The notes: generated from the letters alone by a model not told the origin. A stretch of DNA of 64,000 nucleotides from Corythucha ciliata (GCA_038030265.1 CM075939.1:33771253-33835252), one strand, 5' to 3'. Positions 34,577 to 63,158 are shown, counted from the stretch's first letter. Numbers and translations are program-made.

Positions 34577-37500
34577 TTAATGAGTCGAGATCGAAACTTG
34601 CCACACTCGTATCATGTTGTCCGAGTATCCAGCAAACAAGGTCTGACCATCGGTAGACCAAGCGAGCGACAGGCAACGAGGAGGTTCGCCTTTGGGCGCA
34701 AGTGGCACCACCTCGGGTTTGAGTTCTTCGACCATGTCTTTGGTCTCCAAATCCTAAAAAGGAAAGCAAATGAGTGGTGATACATCGCAAACAGCATGTA
34801 AGGGCAGAAATGGCGAAATTTACCCAAATTTTGATGGAAGGTCCAAAAGCGGCGCAGAGCCAGTAGCGGTTGGGGCTGAAGCACAGGGCCGTGATAATGT
34901 CATTGTGGTCGAGAGTGTGCAACAGTTTGCTGTCGTTCAAGTCCCAAAGCATAGCTTTGGTGTCCTGTAAATAACAATTATAATAATATAATAAAATAAC
35001 TGCGCGAAAATATGAAATCACCCCCTTCCGCTTCATTTCGAAACAACCCAGACAATTCAAATCTGCATTTCCAAACCGGCAGAAAACATGTTTTCATCGA
35101 AATCAGGAATGGCTTTTTCGAAGGCACAGGGAAAATTAGGAATTGAAGAATAGGAAAGACACGACCTAACATAGCGACCAAAGTATTTATGGTGAGATCA
35201 AAAAATGCGATTCAATATTTCGCCCTGTGATTCTACATCTAACGCAAGTATTCATATATGTATTCATCGTGACCCTAATAAGCAATGAGGAAGTAACAAA
35301 ATTTCCAAAATCATGCTGTCGTGATAGCTTGGGTACCAAAACTCATGAAAACCCAATCCGTTCAAATAAAATCAGGCCCTATATTTTTTTTATTAATTTT
35401 TAAAACTATTGGGTTGCGGGACCCATTTGAAATAGGCTAGGTAGACTGATGACGTAATAACAGCATTTGCATGGCCTTCATAATAGCTTCCCACAAATCA
35501 AACAATACGACTTAAGAGAATTGGAAGGACAAGAAGGGGCAAGACATGATAACAGCCAAGATGCGGAGGGTTGAGAGGGGCCACAACCCTTTTACTACGC
35601 CACGAGTCACAGACGGGCCGTTTAAGATAACAAAAAAAATTGGCAAGTTTTATTATTTCGCTATAAATCGAAATCGATCATTTACGCACTAATATTCAAG
35701 TCCTGGTCATATTTAAACATTTTCCTTCGAAAAAAAATGTTTCCAGCGATTTTTATTTTTTATGTTACTTCCTCATTTGAGAAAACGTTAGTAGTAGATA
35801 AAATTTTTCGTAGCTTGGCTACTCAAGTCTGATAGCACCACCGGAATGCGCTGGACTTACTTTTTCATGGTTATATCAGTCGAAGTGAAAAATGGGCAAA
35901 TTTATAGCTATGCAGATCACTGAACCCTTTCTCATCTGAGTTGATTTAAATGGGGAACTTGCACATTTTTCAAAAGTTTGGTCTCTTAAAGAGGGCTCTT
36001 CCACAAGCCTATTGCTAACATTAAGCCTTTTTAGCGAATTTTTAAAAATTTTGTGTGGGGGTTCGATTACGTCAAAACTTATTTATTGAAATGGATGATG
36101 TGGGGAAGAGGTGGTTAGACGCGTTTACTGGAGGGAAATTTTTCATGTTAGGGTGCGTTCATAGTGAGTCACCTTCACTGCGATACCTCGATGAAACAGC
36201 GATGAGGATCAAACATCAATAATTTATGGGACTGTTCATAGTGAAGTACCTTCACTGCGATGTGATCATCGATACCTCGCGACGTTCATCGATGATATTT
36301 ACCATATGGTTCCTCAACCCCCCTCCTGTCCGTTGCTTTTTTTTTTTTTTTTTCAAAATCTTTCAAAGTTCACCTTCACACAATTTACGTAAGTCACGCA
36401 CACCTGTCCCCTTCAAGCTTTAACCCTTATTTTATTCATCGCTGTTTCATCGGGGCATCGCTCATCGAGGTATCGCAGTGAAGGTGATTCACTATGAACG
36501 CTCCCTTATTTGTAAACAAACAATTTTAGAGTTCCCTCAAATGCTTCACAAGTAAGGATTTACGTCATTTCCCCTCGCACCATCCATCCCCTCCTGAAGA
36601 GCTTTGAACCTTTTTTAAAAATCTTAAAACGCACCAATGAGGTTGCAACTTCCGTTGTTAACCTTTAGTTCACGGGTCAAATCACCGGTATGCTTTTCTT
36701 CCCAATCTGAGATTCATGCAAGTTCCCCATTGTTAGTACACCGTAGAAAAGCTGAGAAAAATGAGTATTTCAACGATCCGCTCATTTTAAAAAAAAATAA
36801 GGATTCTTGATTTTTTTTTTTCACCAGCGCCACGTTCATTTGCGATTTTGATTATATTGCTCCCTTTTTAGAGAAACTTTTACGTAGACAGGAAGCTCTC
36901 ATAAAAAACATGGAGCAACAAATTATAAATAGGATGTTAAAAATACGTAGAAGGCATGCCGAATTTAGAATTTCGTTCAGATTTTATTCTTCTCAACAAA
37001 AGTAAGTGGGAACTATTCTGTCGGGGAAAGAATAATATCATCACTACGAACAGCCAAATACCAAACCGCACTACATGAAACAATGGTAAGAAAAATAGTG
37101 AAAAAGGAAAATTTACCTTGCCACCAGAAGCACACAGAGAACCATCTGGTGAAACCGTGACCGAGTTGAGATATCCCGAGTGGTCAGTGTGGTTGGTCTT
37201 TAACTTGCAGTTCGTCAAGTTCCAAACCTTGGAACAGAAAAATTTGCGTTTAGGAAAAAAGAACTGTTTTCAAAGCGGTAGGAGCTCATAATTTAAATTT
37301 CATCAGACCCATATCCGCATAAAAAATTAAGTGATCGTCACAACGTGATCAGATATTATGTGTCATCACAGAGCTTATAAAATTTTAAAACAAATGAAAA
37401 TAAAAGTACGAATTACCTTGACAACCTTGTCCCATCCGCACGATACAATGATTGGATTGGCGTGATTCGGAGAGAACCTTACGCAAGAAACCCAATCAGA

Positions 37501-40500
37501 GTGACCATCGTCCTAGGAAAATTCAATTAGACCTCCAGAAGAACAGGGCGAAAAAGAAAGGATTGAGCAACCTGGATAGTGAATTTACATTCAGCCAGAG
37601 TGTTCCAGAGTTTGATGGTTTTGTCCCGACTTCCGGAGACAATCTGACGATTATCAACGGAGAACGCAACACTGAGGACATCCTGGACATACAAACAAAA
37701 ATCATTTTTTTTTTTTTTACACGCGAAGAGTTCAATTTATCACCTTCGTGTGATCTTCGAAACGGCGAGTGGTTTTGCCAGCCTCTAAATCCCAAAGCCG
37801 AAGAGTTTTGTCCCAGGATCCGGACAGAGCATAGTTACCATCGGATGACAGCACAACGTCACTGACGAAGTGAGAGTGACCGTGAAGTCGCTTCAGAGGA
37901 ACTCCAAAATTGGTGTCGTCTCGATTGAGTTTCCACACAATAAGGGTCTTGTCTGGAAAAGTAGAAAGGAAGGGTGAACATTTAGGGTTTTCTCATAGGG
38001 GAATGTACCTAGCATGAAAATTCTCATTCTCGCAGTTGAATTGTACCAGACGTATGTATCTTTGCCAGTAAGAAACAAAAGTGGCAGAGGGTTGCAAATT
38101 TTCTGAACTGATTTCGCACTGTTAATAAAACTGAATGAGATATTTCGTTATTATTGAACAAAAATCTCGATGCCATAAGTGCTGGGTAAACCACAATAGA
38201 ACGTATGTTTTAGGCAAGACGAGTGGATAGCGCCGGCGCTAAATTTTACAGAGTAGACCCCCTCATTCTCTTTCCATCTTCCAAATAAATCGTAGGGAAT
38301 AATACAAAAATTAAGGGAAAATATTCTATTAAGCCAAATAAAATACTTGGCCGAGTTCTTATGACCGAAGTCTATTGCCTCAAGGTTGTCGGCGAGCCGA
38401 GTGAATGAACCGGGCAAAATCCGTTGAGATCGATGAAGTGATCTCTGGCCTTTGCCTGAGGGATTGAAATTAGGAGCAGATAATCGTAGATTTAAATAAA
38501 ATCGAATACAGTTCATGGCTCTCTGAAAATGTGGCAAGAGTTTAATGAAAAAGTTGCCGCCGTGTACGGTCGACGCTCCCAAGAAATTCCACGTAAAGTT
38601 CATCGTCTGACGAGAATAATTTTGGTGTTCAACATTGTAGGTACCCACGCGTAAATGACAATAAAATAACAAAAAGTCAACACCAAAAAAGAGATCGCCG
38701 AGCAAGAAGCTTCGCAAAACTTTAACCTCGTTGTCAATTGTCAATATCACTCCCAACACTCCCGGTTTAATAAACTGATAATAAGTATAAGATTTAGCAC
38801 TACCTTTCCAACTAATCAAGCTAAAATCTTATCTTCAGGAAAGTATTCGGTCCCCTTATTAGATTACTAAGAACCTGCGACTAAAATAAAACAACGTTAA
38901 CGCTGTTCACGCGTTAGAGTAACACGTTCAGAGTTAGCGTATTCACTATTTGAATGCTGCTACAACTCATCTAGATGAAATCCTGTCATTGAACCCTAGG
39001 TACACCAGGCACCCGGAATTGCCCGTCTAATGACCTTCACGAAATTTGATTAGTAGTATATGTATAAATATAAGAAATACAATAGCACAAAGATATCAGG
39101 CCCGTTAATTTCACCCCCACCCCTGCAAGCTGGACAAAGACCCTCAATAAAGCCGCTTAGAAAGTAGCATTATCACACAGCGCTCATTGTCCAACTACAA
39201 ATCTCTAAGTCTAATTACAAAACAGTAATGAGTAAGAGTAAACTCGAGCATTATATTCAGGGCTTAACTGTTCAAAATTATGGTAGTCAATCAATAGTTT
39301 TAAGATCAATCGTACCTTCTAGATTACGTACAAAGGAATGAATAATACAATTTTAAGTCAATTAGGCGCTATTTACATGAAATAAGGTTATTCATGTTGG
39401 GAAGAGCCGTTATAACAAAAAGACACAACTTTTGAAAAGCAACATGACCCACGTTTCCCATCATCACGAAAAGACCAATGATACATTTTCAAAAGAAATG
39501 CACTAGAACAAGCTATATGCCTCACCCAATTTTTCTCTCAAATGAGTTGACGTTTTCTCTCCAACATCATGTAATTTGCCTCAAACTCATTTGGGTGAAA
39601 AAGAGGGTTGGGGGCGTTGCTTTTGGCACGACGATAATCCAATCAACCAAGTTCGAGTCTGTTCAGATATTCCTTGAAAATATCACCACGTATGAATTAG
39701 GAACGTTCTCTGACGGGGAAAGAATATTATCATCATTACAAACTCATTAAAACTGCTTGATATTCATGTTTAAAACTTAATCCAGAAATATCGTACAAAA
39801 GTGGCATTAAAAACCGCATGGTTACAATTCAAAGATGAAACAAGCCCAGTAAGAGCTTGAGTTATTGAACAATTGAATAAAAGGACTGAAAATCTTACCA
39901 ATTTTTCGTACGGTTGAGCAACTCTAGAGATGCATTAAATTCTTGAATAATTTCAAGTGTTCGGGGAAGTCGGTTATAGCACATGGCGAATTCTAACCTC
40001 CAAGTTAGAAGCCACCATGAGGGCAAGGACCTCATAGCTTAGACAGAGCAGAGCACAAATCGAAAATAGAACTGAAGAGGTGAAATGGAATATGGAAGAA
40101 CTGAACCCTGAAGGAGAAAGAAATGTATGAAGAGGAAACACGAAAGGGGGAGCAACTCCAAATTCGAAAGCGAGTAGAGGGGGATTCGTTAAATCTCGTT
40201 AAGAGTCGGGCAAGGATGAGTTCCTAGACTGGGCATAACAAGATAACATTTTCAACCCTTCTACATAAATACACAAATTGATTTCACACAGATGCTTCAA
40301 CTCCCCCTTCCACCAGTAATCCTCCGATTGTCTCATAAAAATCTCCAGGAAATTCTAGTCTATTATTCAAATAAATCGAAAGAAGAACGTGAATGTTTCA
40401 AGGTCAAATTCAACGGGCGAAAATTGAAAGAAAGGGTCACTAGGGCACAATGCAGAATTTCCTGGGATTAAAACAATACTAGTTCAAAATTGAGGGTAGG

Positions 40501-43500
40501 TGCCAAAGACGAGAATTTGATTCGTAGTAGGGTGAAAGGCTCTCTAAGATAGCGGTAAAATTGCTTCTTCGTTTTGGAAACAGGTTCTTAAATTTGTCAA
40601 AACCACGAAATTGGGTTCCGGAAGTATTCTGAGTTCAAGCCAGAATAGCGACAAAATTCGGCCCAATTTCGAATGTGGCTTAAAAAATTCTTTTTGATGT
40701 GTACTTAGAGGATTCGAAGAGTCCGCAACAATACGGGGTGGCGAACCTATTTTCCTCTCTCTCCTCACCCCCTATAAATAAGGGATGAAAAAAATCGCCC
40801 AAACGAGGTGACTAATCCTATGCAGTTGTGTGTGCTGAGTCGATAAAAATCAGCCTCAAGTCCGTGGGCTGATTACTTCTCGAGTTATGACTTAATAAGG
40901 TACGAAAAACCATTGGTTGCGTTACAAAAACCTCGGGGCTCGTGTTTAAACGCTGAAGTGTAGAACTTAGTGCTTACTGGAGTTTTGTAAAGGTGATTTG
41001 TGAGTTTTCATCTCCCCGTTGTCATAGTTGGAAGGAAGTTACTAACTTCCTTTCCTTCATTGATATTTTACTTTTAGGATTTTGGCTTAATATTGCAATA
41101 AGCCAAAACCCTAAAAATAAAATATTAATCAAGTTGTACGGCTTAAAAACTAATAATATTTCTTTCCTTCATTTCGTTGTCAACCATCGTTGAACTTTTA
41201 TGGCAACATTGAAAAAGAGGGCAGAAAGGTTTCATCGCGATGAAAAAGCTATCGAAACACCTCGGAACATGTTTTGTTGGATTATTACACACTTACTCGG
41301 CGCTGAGCTAGATTGACAGTTTTTCAACGGCAAAAGACTAAGTGCTCATTAAGCGCTGAACAAAACTGAAGTTTTGAAACGCGGCCATTGTTTTTGGCTT
41401 GATAAGTTTACTAAAATCCTCACACCCTACATTTAGTGATGAAGTCATTTCATATGTCACCATACATTCGATTCAGCGCCAAAAACTTCTTCAGAAATCA
41501 TATCTACGTCAAATGCATGACTAAACGTTGGACGTGAAGATTTCTTGGGAATATTTACGCCAACAACCAAGTTTTTTGGTACAATTTACGTCGTAACTCA
41601 AAAACTAATCGTCGCACGGACTTGTGGTTGATTTTTATCGACTCGGCACACAAAACTACATTGGATTAAACACCCCTTTCGGGCAAATTTTTTTACCTCT
41701 TATAGCGATGAGTTGGCCAACGTCTACCCTCCCTTAAAAGGATGTTTGCTGCCCCGTATCGTTGCGAACTCCTCGAATCCTGGAAGTATGCATCAAAAGG
41801 AATTTTTTAAGCCACACTTGAAGTTGGGCCGAATTTTGCCTTTTTTAAGCTTTATTTCCTGCACTAAAGTGCCAAATCTGCAAAATCGGCTTCGGTAACT
41901 AAGGAACTGCCTATTTTTTTACACCTTAATTCCTGGGGGTCTTTCTGTAACTTTTCCGTATCGAATTTCCTATTGGAAAGTCATGTGATTTCATTCATTT
42001 TATTGAAAAATAATGAAATCAGGTGAGTTTTCGATAGAAAATCCGATGCGGAAAAAGTTGATAGCGATTTCCATTCAATACACTACACAAATGTAGTGTA
42101 GCTTCCGCTCCATTAACATATGTTTCAATTCCGAGAGGACGGGTGGAAAAACTTACACCACACGAGCGTATTGCATTGAATGGAAAACGCCATAAAAGAA
42201 TAGCCCCCTGAATATCTCGGAAACTAAGGCCCGTATGCCAAGTCGTTCCTCGAATTTCCCTCAACCTCAAAGCTCCCTCCCAAACTGGAAAAAGTATAAA
42301 ATAACATGTGATTCTACAGTTTGCGAGGAAGGTTGGAGTCGAGGAAATTTCGAGGAATGGCTTAGCATACGGGCCTAAGAATCGAACTGTGGTCAGTAGA
42401 GGTCATTTTGACCCATTTATGGTGTACAGTCAACGATCGAGCTACTGCCCTTTTTTTTTCCAAACATCCTGTACATCCCGAAACAACACCTTAAAATGCA
42501 TGTGGCTCTGCCAATATTCGTTGATGAATTAACTCAGACCACGAGTCAACAACAAAACTCCCATCAAACTCAAAACTCCAAGTGGTCCAATTAATATTAA
42601 ATGATTGGTTAGTTGAAGTCGTTATCGTGAGGACATCATTTGAAGTCTTTATCGTCATTCATCCTTTTAAAATTTGTACTGGCACTTCATTGTGTTTTCA
42701 AATCAATGAAATACTGCTGAAATGACTTGTGATTTTTATATATTTAAATCGGTGATCCACCAACGTTGCCTTTTTTTATCTTCTTTTCGGTCGAATAGCC
42801 ATTATAAGATCCCTCTCGTGGGTTCATCCTGTCATTTCAATTCAACTGAACTGGGGACTGACCGAAAATTCTGGCAGGAAAAACGTTCCATGTTCGTGCT
42901 ATGTTTATTTTCCCGTAGCGTGCCCCGTTGAGAGAAAAATGTCGACGAGCCCAACACAGACCGTTCGTCTTGTGTCTCGCTCGTTTATGTATACGAATCG
43001 ACATTCTCGAACGTTTCCCGGAAAAAAGGATCGTTCCGGTTTTGGCAGGGTTCTTTATAGCGTATTACGTGCTCAGACCTGTACGTTTTAAGGCTCGACT
43101 GACTGTTTTTCTGTAACATGGATTGTCAGTTTGTGGAGTAAAGTTCACCATTTATGATCGTATTGTGAGTTCCTAATGAAAAATGGGACTTTGTAAAGCG
43201 TATAAAGCCAGTGTCATTGGCTTAATTGCCAACAATTGAACATAAAAATCAAATTTTGGAGATGAACCAAGTTTTTGAGGCTCAGTTGCTTCCTGTAGGG
43301 GCGATTTGGATGGACCTTCGGAGGGGGCAGTGGTTTCCTGATGAGATAATTGTGCTATTCTGTTGAAAAATTATTATTTTAATTGGTGAATCAAACAATT
43401 GTATTGCTGTGAGACAGAAGAAACGCAAAAATCACCGGAAAATTTGTTGACGGTTAAAGAAAGAACATCCTGCTCCGACGAGCGCGTCAGCGTCCGACTC

Positions 43501-45468
43501 TTGCAGTAAAAACACACTCTATGGGGCCTTTCACATTGGACGCGTGTACTCGGCAGTCGTATCACCCCCGAGAAAAAGACTCCGACGAGCGCGTCGACGT
43601 TTTTCTCCTAATGTGAAAGGGGCTTAAGAGAGTAGAGTAAATGACCAGGGCAGTAGGATGCTGCCAAACTTTTTTTTGTCTTAGGCCTGGAATTTTGATT
43701 TTCCACCTAAAAACTCATAGCCACTGTTACAATCTGGTCCCTCGAAATGCTGGAATTTCAGACTGCAATTGTTATGCGAAACCAAGAAACAGGAATAGAG
43801 TGAATTTACCCCAGGAAACGACTTGGAATTCGCCCCTGGCTTTAGGTCATATCATCCACCCCGTAAAGCGTGCGATAGCAACATTTCTCAGCTGATTTCT
43901 TTTAATTATTCACCTTGTTTATTTCGCTAACGCACGCGTTAAGAGTTACAGAATAGGGCTGCAGGACGATGTGACCTAAAGCCGAGGGCGAATTCCAGTT
44001 ACAGAATTGGGGGCACCCCCAATCAATAGGCGGGGTAGGGCCCCGCAAGGTTTAAATCCGCCACTGGATGATGGGCTGTACAGTGATTGCATGTGTTAAC
44101 AGGCGGGTAACTGGCCTAAAAATCAGTTTTATGGAACAATCCTACCACCAGTCATCACTTGATAATTCAATCCGGACAACAACAGGCAATATCTGCATGC
44201 ATGCACAAAACTGTAACCGTAGGAGCCTACATTGTCTGTCCTCCCTCGTTGAGATTCGTCAAAAACGGACCGGTTTCGGCTGCTCGCCATCTTCAGCATT
44301 CGGTTTCGTAAGCGTAACTGAAACTCAGCTTCAGTTGGGAAACCGAACGCTGAAGATGGCGAGCAGCCGAAACCGTTCCGTTTTTGACGAAACTCAACGA
44401 TGATCGTCCCATTCTCATTCATTTTCTGGAATCAACCAGGAAAAGCCATACAGTTTCCCGGGTCAGTCGACACCCTGCTCCAAATGCCTTGTCCCATCCA
44501 ACGGCTTCCTACTAACTCCGAAGGGGCCTGTACCACATTTTGATGGCTAAGCCTAGGATGAAGAACCAGCCTGTCATGAATTTTGAGTGTGAGTCAAATT
44601 TCAGGCTTCACACTCAGCAAAAACCTATCTATTCAATTATGAAGGGGGGGGGGGAGGCAAATCTTGAAGATTTCATCTTACGAGAAAAGAGCACCACAAT
44701 GGATGATTTACGCCCGTATTATTCGTTCCTCGAATCTTCCTCAATCTCAAAGCTCCCTCACAAACTGGAAAAATTATAAAATAACATGAGATTCTACAGT
44801 TTGCGAGGGAGGTTGGAATCGAGAAAATTTCGAGGAACGACTTAGAATACGGGCCTTAAAATCTGGAACATGAACCAAGAATGCAGCTTTTTGTGAAATT
44901 CCGCGACAAGTGAAGCTCAAGTTTCGCCATCCATTTCTGATAACTCTGCCGAGCGCCCGTGCGTGAAGAAAGAACTGGGCAGCTTACAAACTCGTTGTTC
45001 ATGAAAACATTAATTTATAAAACAAAGGGGACTTACTACTGGACAAGATATGGCCGCGAACAAGACGCCTTACCAGTATTGGTAGTCGTACAACCGTGAA
45101 AGGCGAAATAAAAGAAACGTACACGAACTTCCAATAACTTGGCAAGATGAGGGTGCCTCAAATACCTCTGTTGAATAGAAAGGGTTGAACCAGGATGTTT
45201 TTGACCGGCAAAACTTTCGCCCTGTGGTTCGATTGATACATTACAACTAGTTGATAGCCTAATGTGGAATTGATATTAGCACATCATGCATTCGCCGAAA
45301 AAGCAATAATACAACAAGAATAAAAAACGTAAGATAAGCATCTCATTATAAAAACATACCTCGGGAACACGACAGAATCTTATCCGAATGCTTGGGATTG
45401 GTGGCTATCTGGGTGACCATATCATTGTGCCCCCGGAGAGTACCACGAAGTTGAAGAGTTTCGAGCAT
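34577..45468 (-). CDS. RACK1: RACK1, WD40 ribosomal scaffold (317 aa)
   Basis: RACK1 sits on the head of the 40S ribosomal subunit and docks PKC and other signalling proteins. Exons in transcript order: 45468-45360, 37952-37744, 37682-37572, 37512-37417, 37227-37117, 34964-34824 and 34753-34577. All are GT-AG and in phase and sum to 317 residues, exactly the human length. Seven WD40 blades are visible, closing with VWKL, LWD, LWN, VWN, LWD, IWD and VWQ. The ribosome-contact residues R36 and K38 are kept (SRDKT), split by the first junction. The first intron is 7.4 kb. Introns 1, 4 and 5 contain box C/D snoRNA candidates, in keeping with RACK1 as a snoRNA host in vertebrates. Head-to-head with the PP2A gene. 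Confidence 0.97.
35284..35777. mobile_element. AATGAGGAAGT-ended element (494 bp)
   Basis: Inverted ends AATGAGGAAGTAACA and TGTTACTTCCTCATT, in RACK1 intron 5. Its first 11 bases equal those of transposon A, but the interior differs, so it is a related family. Confidence 0.75.
36057..36725 (+). repeat. Dispersed repeat, copy interrupted by a MITE
   Basis: Second copy of 31562-31862, split by 36151-36505. Confidence 0.85.
36151..36505. mobile_element. 355-bp PIF/Harbinger-like MITE with TTA duplication
   Basis: Inverted ends GGGTGCGTTCATAGTGA / TCACTATGAACGCTCCC, with subterminal repeats of CACCTTCACTGCGAT and CGATACCTCG. TTA flanks it (36148-36150 and 36506-36508). The uninterrupted paralogue at 31641 has a single TTA. 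Confidence 0.9.
36972..37050 (-). ncRNA. Box C/D snoRNA candidate in RACK1 intron 5
   Basis: Read on the RACK1 strand: terminal stem UUCGU (37050-37046), box C GUGAUGA (37044-37038), box D CUGA (36980-36977), then ACGAA closing a 5-bp stem. Length about 79 nt. Upstream of a D'-like CAGA (37020-37017) lies UUCUUUCCCCG, of which ten bases are complementary to the conserved 28S word GGGGAAAGAA (from memory). The same C-box-to-guide block recurs in the intron 1 candidate. Confidence 0.6.
37299..37373 (-). ncRNA. Box C/D snoRNA candidate in RACK1 intron 4
   Basis: On the RACK1 strand, in the correct order: box C GUGAUGA (37369-37363), D' CUGA (37352-37349), C' UGUGACGA-like (37341-37335) and D CUGA (37306-37303). 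The bases before D, UGCGGAUAUGGGU (37319-37307), are complementary over 13 nt to ACCCAUAUCCGCA, a conserved 28S rRNA segment recalled from vertebrate 28S. By the fifth-base rule the modified residue would be the A of CCCAU. No tight stem borders the boxes; a possible outer stem pairs AGCUC with GAGCU. The intron is 189 nt, a usual host size. Confidence 0.65.
37953..39654. other. RACK1 intron 1, 3' portion with a 222-codon ORF
   Basis: A minus-strand open frame (38151-38819) is the longest non-assigned ORF in the window. I recognise no domain and see no repeat or polyA context; it could be a chance frame, a transposon relic or an orphan exon. Confidence 0.3.
39655..39745 (-). ncRNA. Box C/D snoRNA candidate in RACK1 intron 1
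   Basis: Terminal stem GAGUUUGU / ACAGACUC (8 bp with one G-U) encloses box C AUGAUGA (39736-39730) and box D CUGA (39666-39663), 91 nt overall. The block AUUCUUUCCCCG followed by UCAGA matches the intron 5 candidate, so the two look like paralogous snoRNAs with the same guide. This is the best-structured of the three. Confidence 0.7.
40600..41880. repeat. Degenerate 1.3-kb inverted repeat in RACK1 intron 1
   Basis: The left arm (40600-40925) and right arm (about 41560-41880) share inverse copies such as TTAAAAAATTC, GTGTACTT-like and GAGTTATGACTTA-like words. Arms have drifted, so it is older than the other fold-backs. It contains the near-perfect hairpin at 41061-41131. Confidence 0.6.
41061..41131. 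repeat. Near-perfect 29-bp hairpin
   Basis: Arms 41061-41089 and about 41099-41131 pair with two mismatches and one short bulge around a loop of about 9 nt (TTTTGGCTTA / TAAGCCAAAA at the tip). A second small palindrome, GGAAGGAAGTTA / TAACTTCCTTTCC, lies just before it. Confidence 0.7.
42228..42375. mobile_element. 148-bp GGCCCGTAT MITE, copy 1, TAA-flanked
   Basis: Ends GGCCCGTATGCCAAGTCG and inverse, with TAA at 42225-42227 and 42376-42378. The second copy is 44711-44855. Confidence 0.9.
43518..43625. mobile_element. About 108-bp GGGGCCTTTCACATT MITE
   Basis: Ends GGGGCCTTTCACATT and AATGTGAAAGGGGC. The interior repeats CTCCGACGAGCGCGTC words, also present just outside at about 43470. 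Confidence 0.7.
43829..44005. mobile_element. Inverted-repeat element with a nested partial MITE
   Basis: Outer arms share GAATTCGCCC and GGCTTTAGGTCA (43829-43860 and, inverted, 43966-44002). Inside is a partial inverse copy of the 7912-8023 MITE (about 43872-43957). Confidence 0.65.
44245..44402. repeat. Palindrome with about 65-bp arms
   Basis: The arms contain GGTTTCGGCTGCTCGCCATC and its inverse, around a short loop rich in CTGAAACT. The pairing is almost complete. Confidence 0.8.
44711..44855. mobile_element. 145-bp GGCCCGTAT MITE, copy 2, TTA-flanked
   Basis: Same family and orientation as 42228-42375, with TTA at 44708-44710 and 44856-44858. Confidence 0.9.
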
Positions 45469-46355
45469 TTTTGTCCTGATGAACTAACGATGATTTTGGA
45501 TAATAATGCGAAGGGAGTTCCGTCAGTCGTTCGGGCTTCAAGACCACGACATTCAGATGTTCCACGTTGAGTTACAGAGGGCCTAAAAGAGAGAGGTTGG
45601 CGAAGGTGGTAATATGGCCGCAGTAGCGCGCACGTCTGCCAATTTTAGTGCTTCTTGTTTCACTTTTGCTTCGCAACACACCGATTTTTTTGTAGTGTTT
45701 CAAGAAATAAAAATATTGTTTTCTTCTTCAAAATTTGAATCAAGAGCAATTCAAATGAAAAATCCAAGGGAGTTAAAGTTTGAAATCAAGGTGTGACAGC
45801 CGCCACTTTCAAGTTCTTTAAAAACCCACCAGTTCGAGCTGCGGTCTCCGAAGTGAAACGCTGAATGAAAAGTGGAAGGAGGACGCGGCCATATTTTCTT
45901 GCTGGATAAACGCTCGGGTACGGGTTTTCTTTCCCCTCGTCCATTACATTTCAAGTGGAGTGTTTGAAGTGTTGTGTGGTGCCGAGCTGCGAGATTCCGC
46001 CTGTTTTTTCGTTATCGCCTTTATTAATTTCGATTGTAGAGATCAAGCAGAAAAGTGTTTCCCTTACGTGTCGTGGACCCTGCACAGGTCCACTGCTACA
46101 AAGACATTAATTCGCTTTATTTTCTTTTTTTTGAAATCATTACTTCCCATTCACCTAATTTTTCGTTTTAAGAAGTCCCGCGAACAAAATTGGCTGTGAA
46201 GTAGTTGTTAACGAGTGAGTAGTGTTGGTGTTGGTGCTTCCTACACCCGTTGGTTTGTTCGCGGTCTTCCCAGTTTTCATTTTTATTTGTTTCCCCTCTT
46301 CAGCCTAATAGTGCCGAGAAAAAATTCTAATTGAGGGAATAAAAACGGGCTGTCC
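45469..46355. promoter_or_regulatory. Bidirectional RACK1 / PP2A promoter region
   Basis: The 887 bp between the two divergent start codons is the only room for both promoters and leaders. It contains an inverted pair of ATGGCC-type sites, AATATGGCCGC (45611-45621) and GCGGCCATATT (45885-45895), resembling YY1/Pho sites (core GCCAT) common at housekeeping and ribosomal-protein promoters. A pyrimidine-rich CCTCTCTCTTTTAG on the minus strand near 45590 could be a 5'-TOP-like start or a leader splice acceptor. Confidence 0.55.

Positions 46356-63158
<16,803 letters not shown>

Noticed and set aside
39420..39470. Fourth box C/D snoRNA in RACK1 intron 1, from GTGATGATGG on the minus strand.
   Set aside because: No CUGA box D within 150 nt downstream and no closing stem.
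44129..44422. Two overlapping 97-111-codon ORFs on opposite strands.
   Set aside because: Both read through the two arms of one palindrome and mirror each other.
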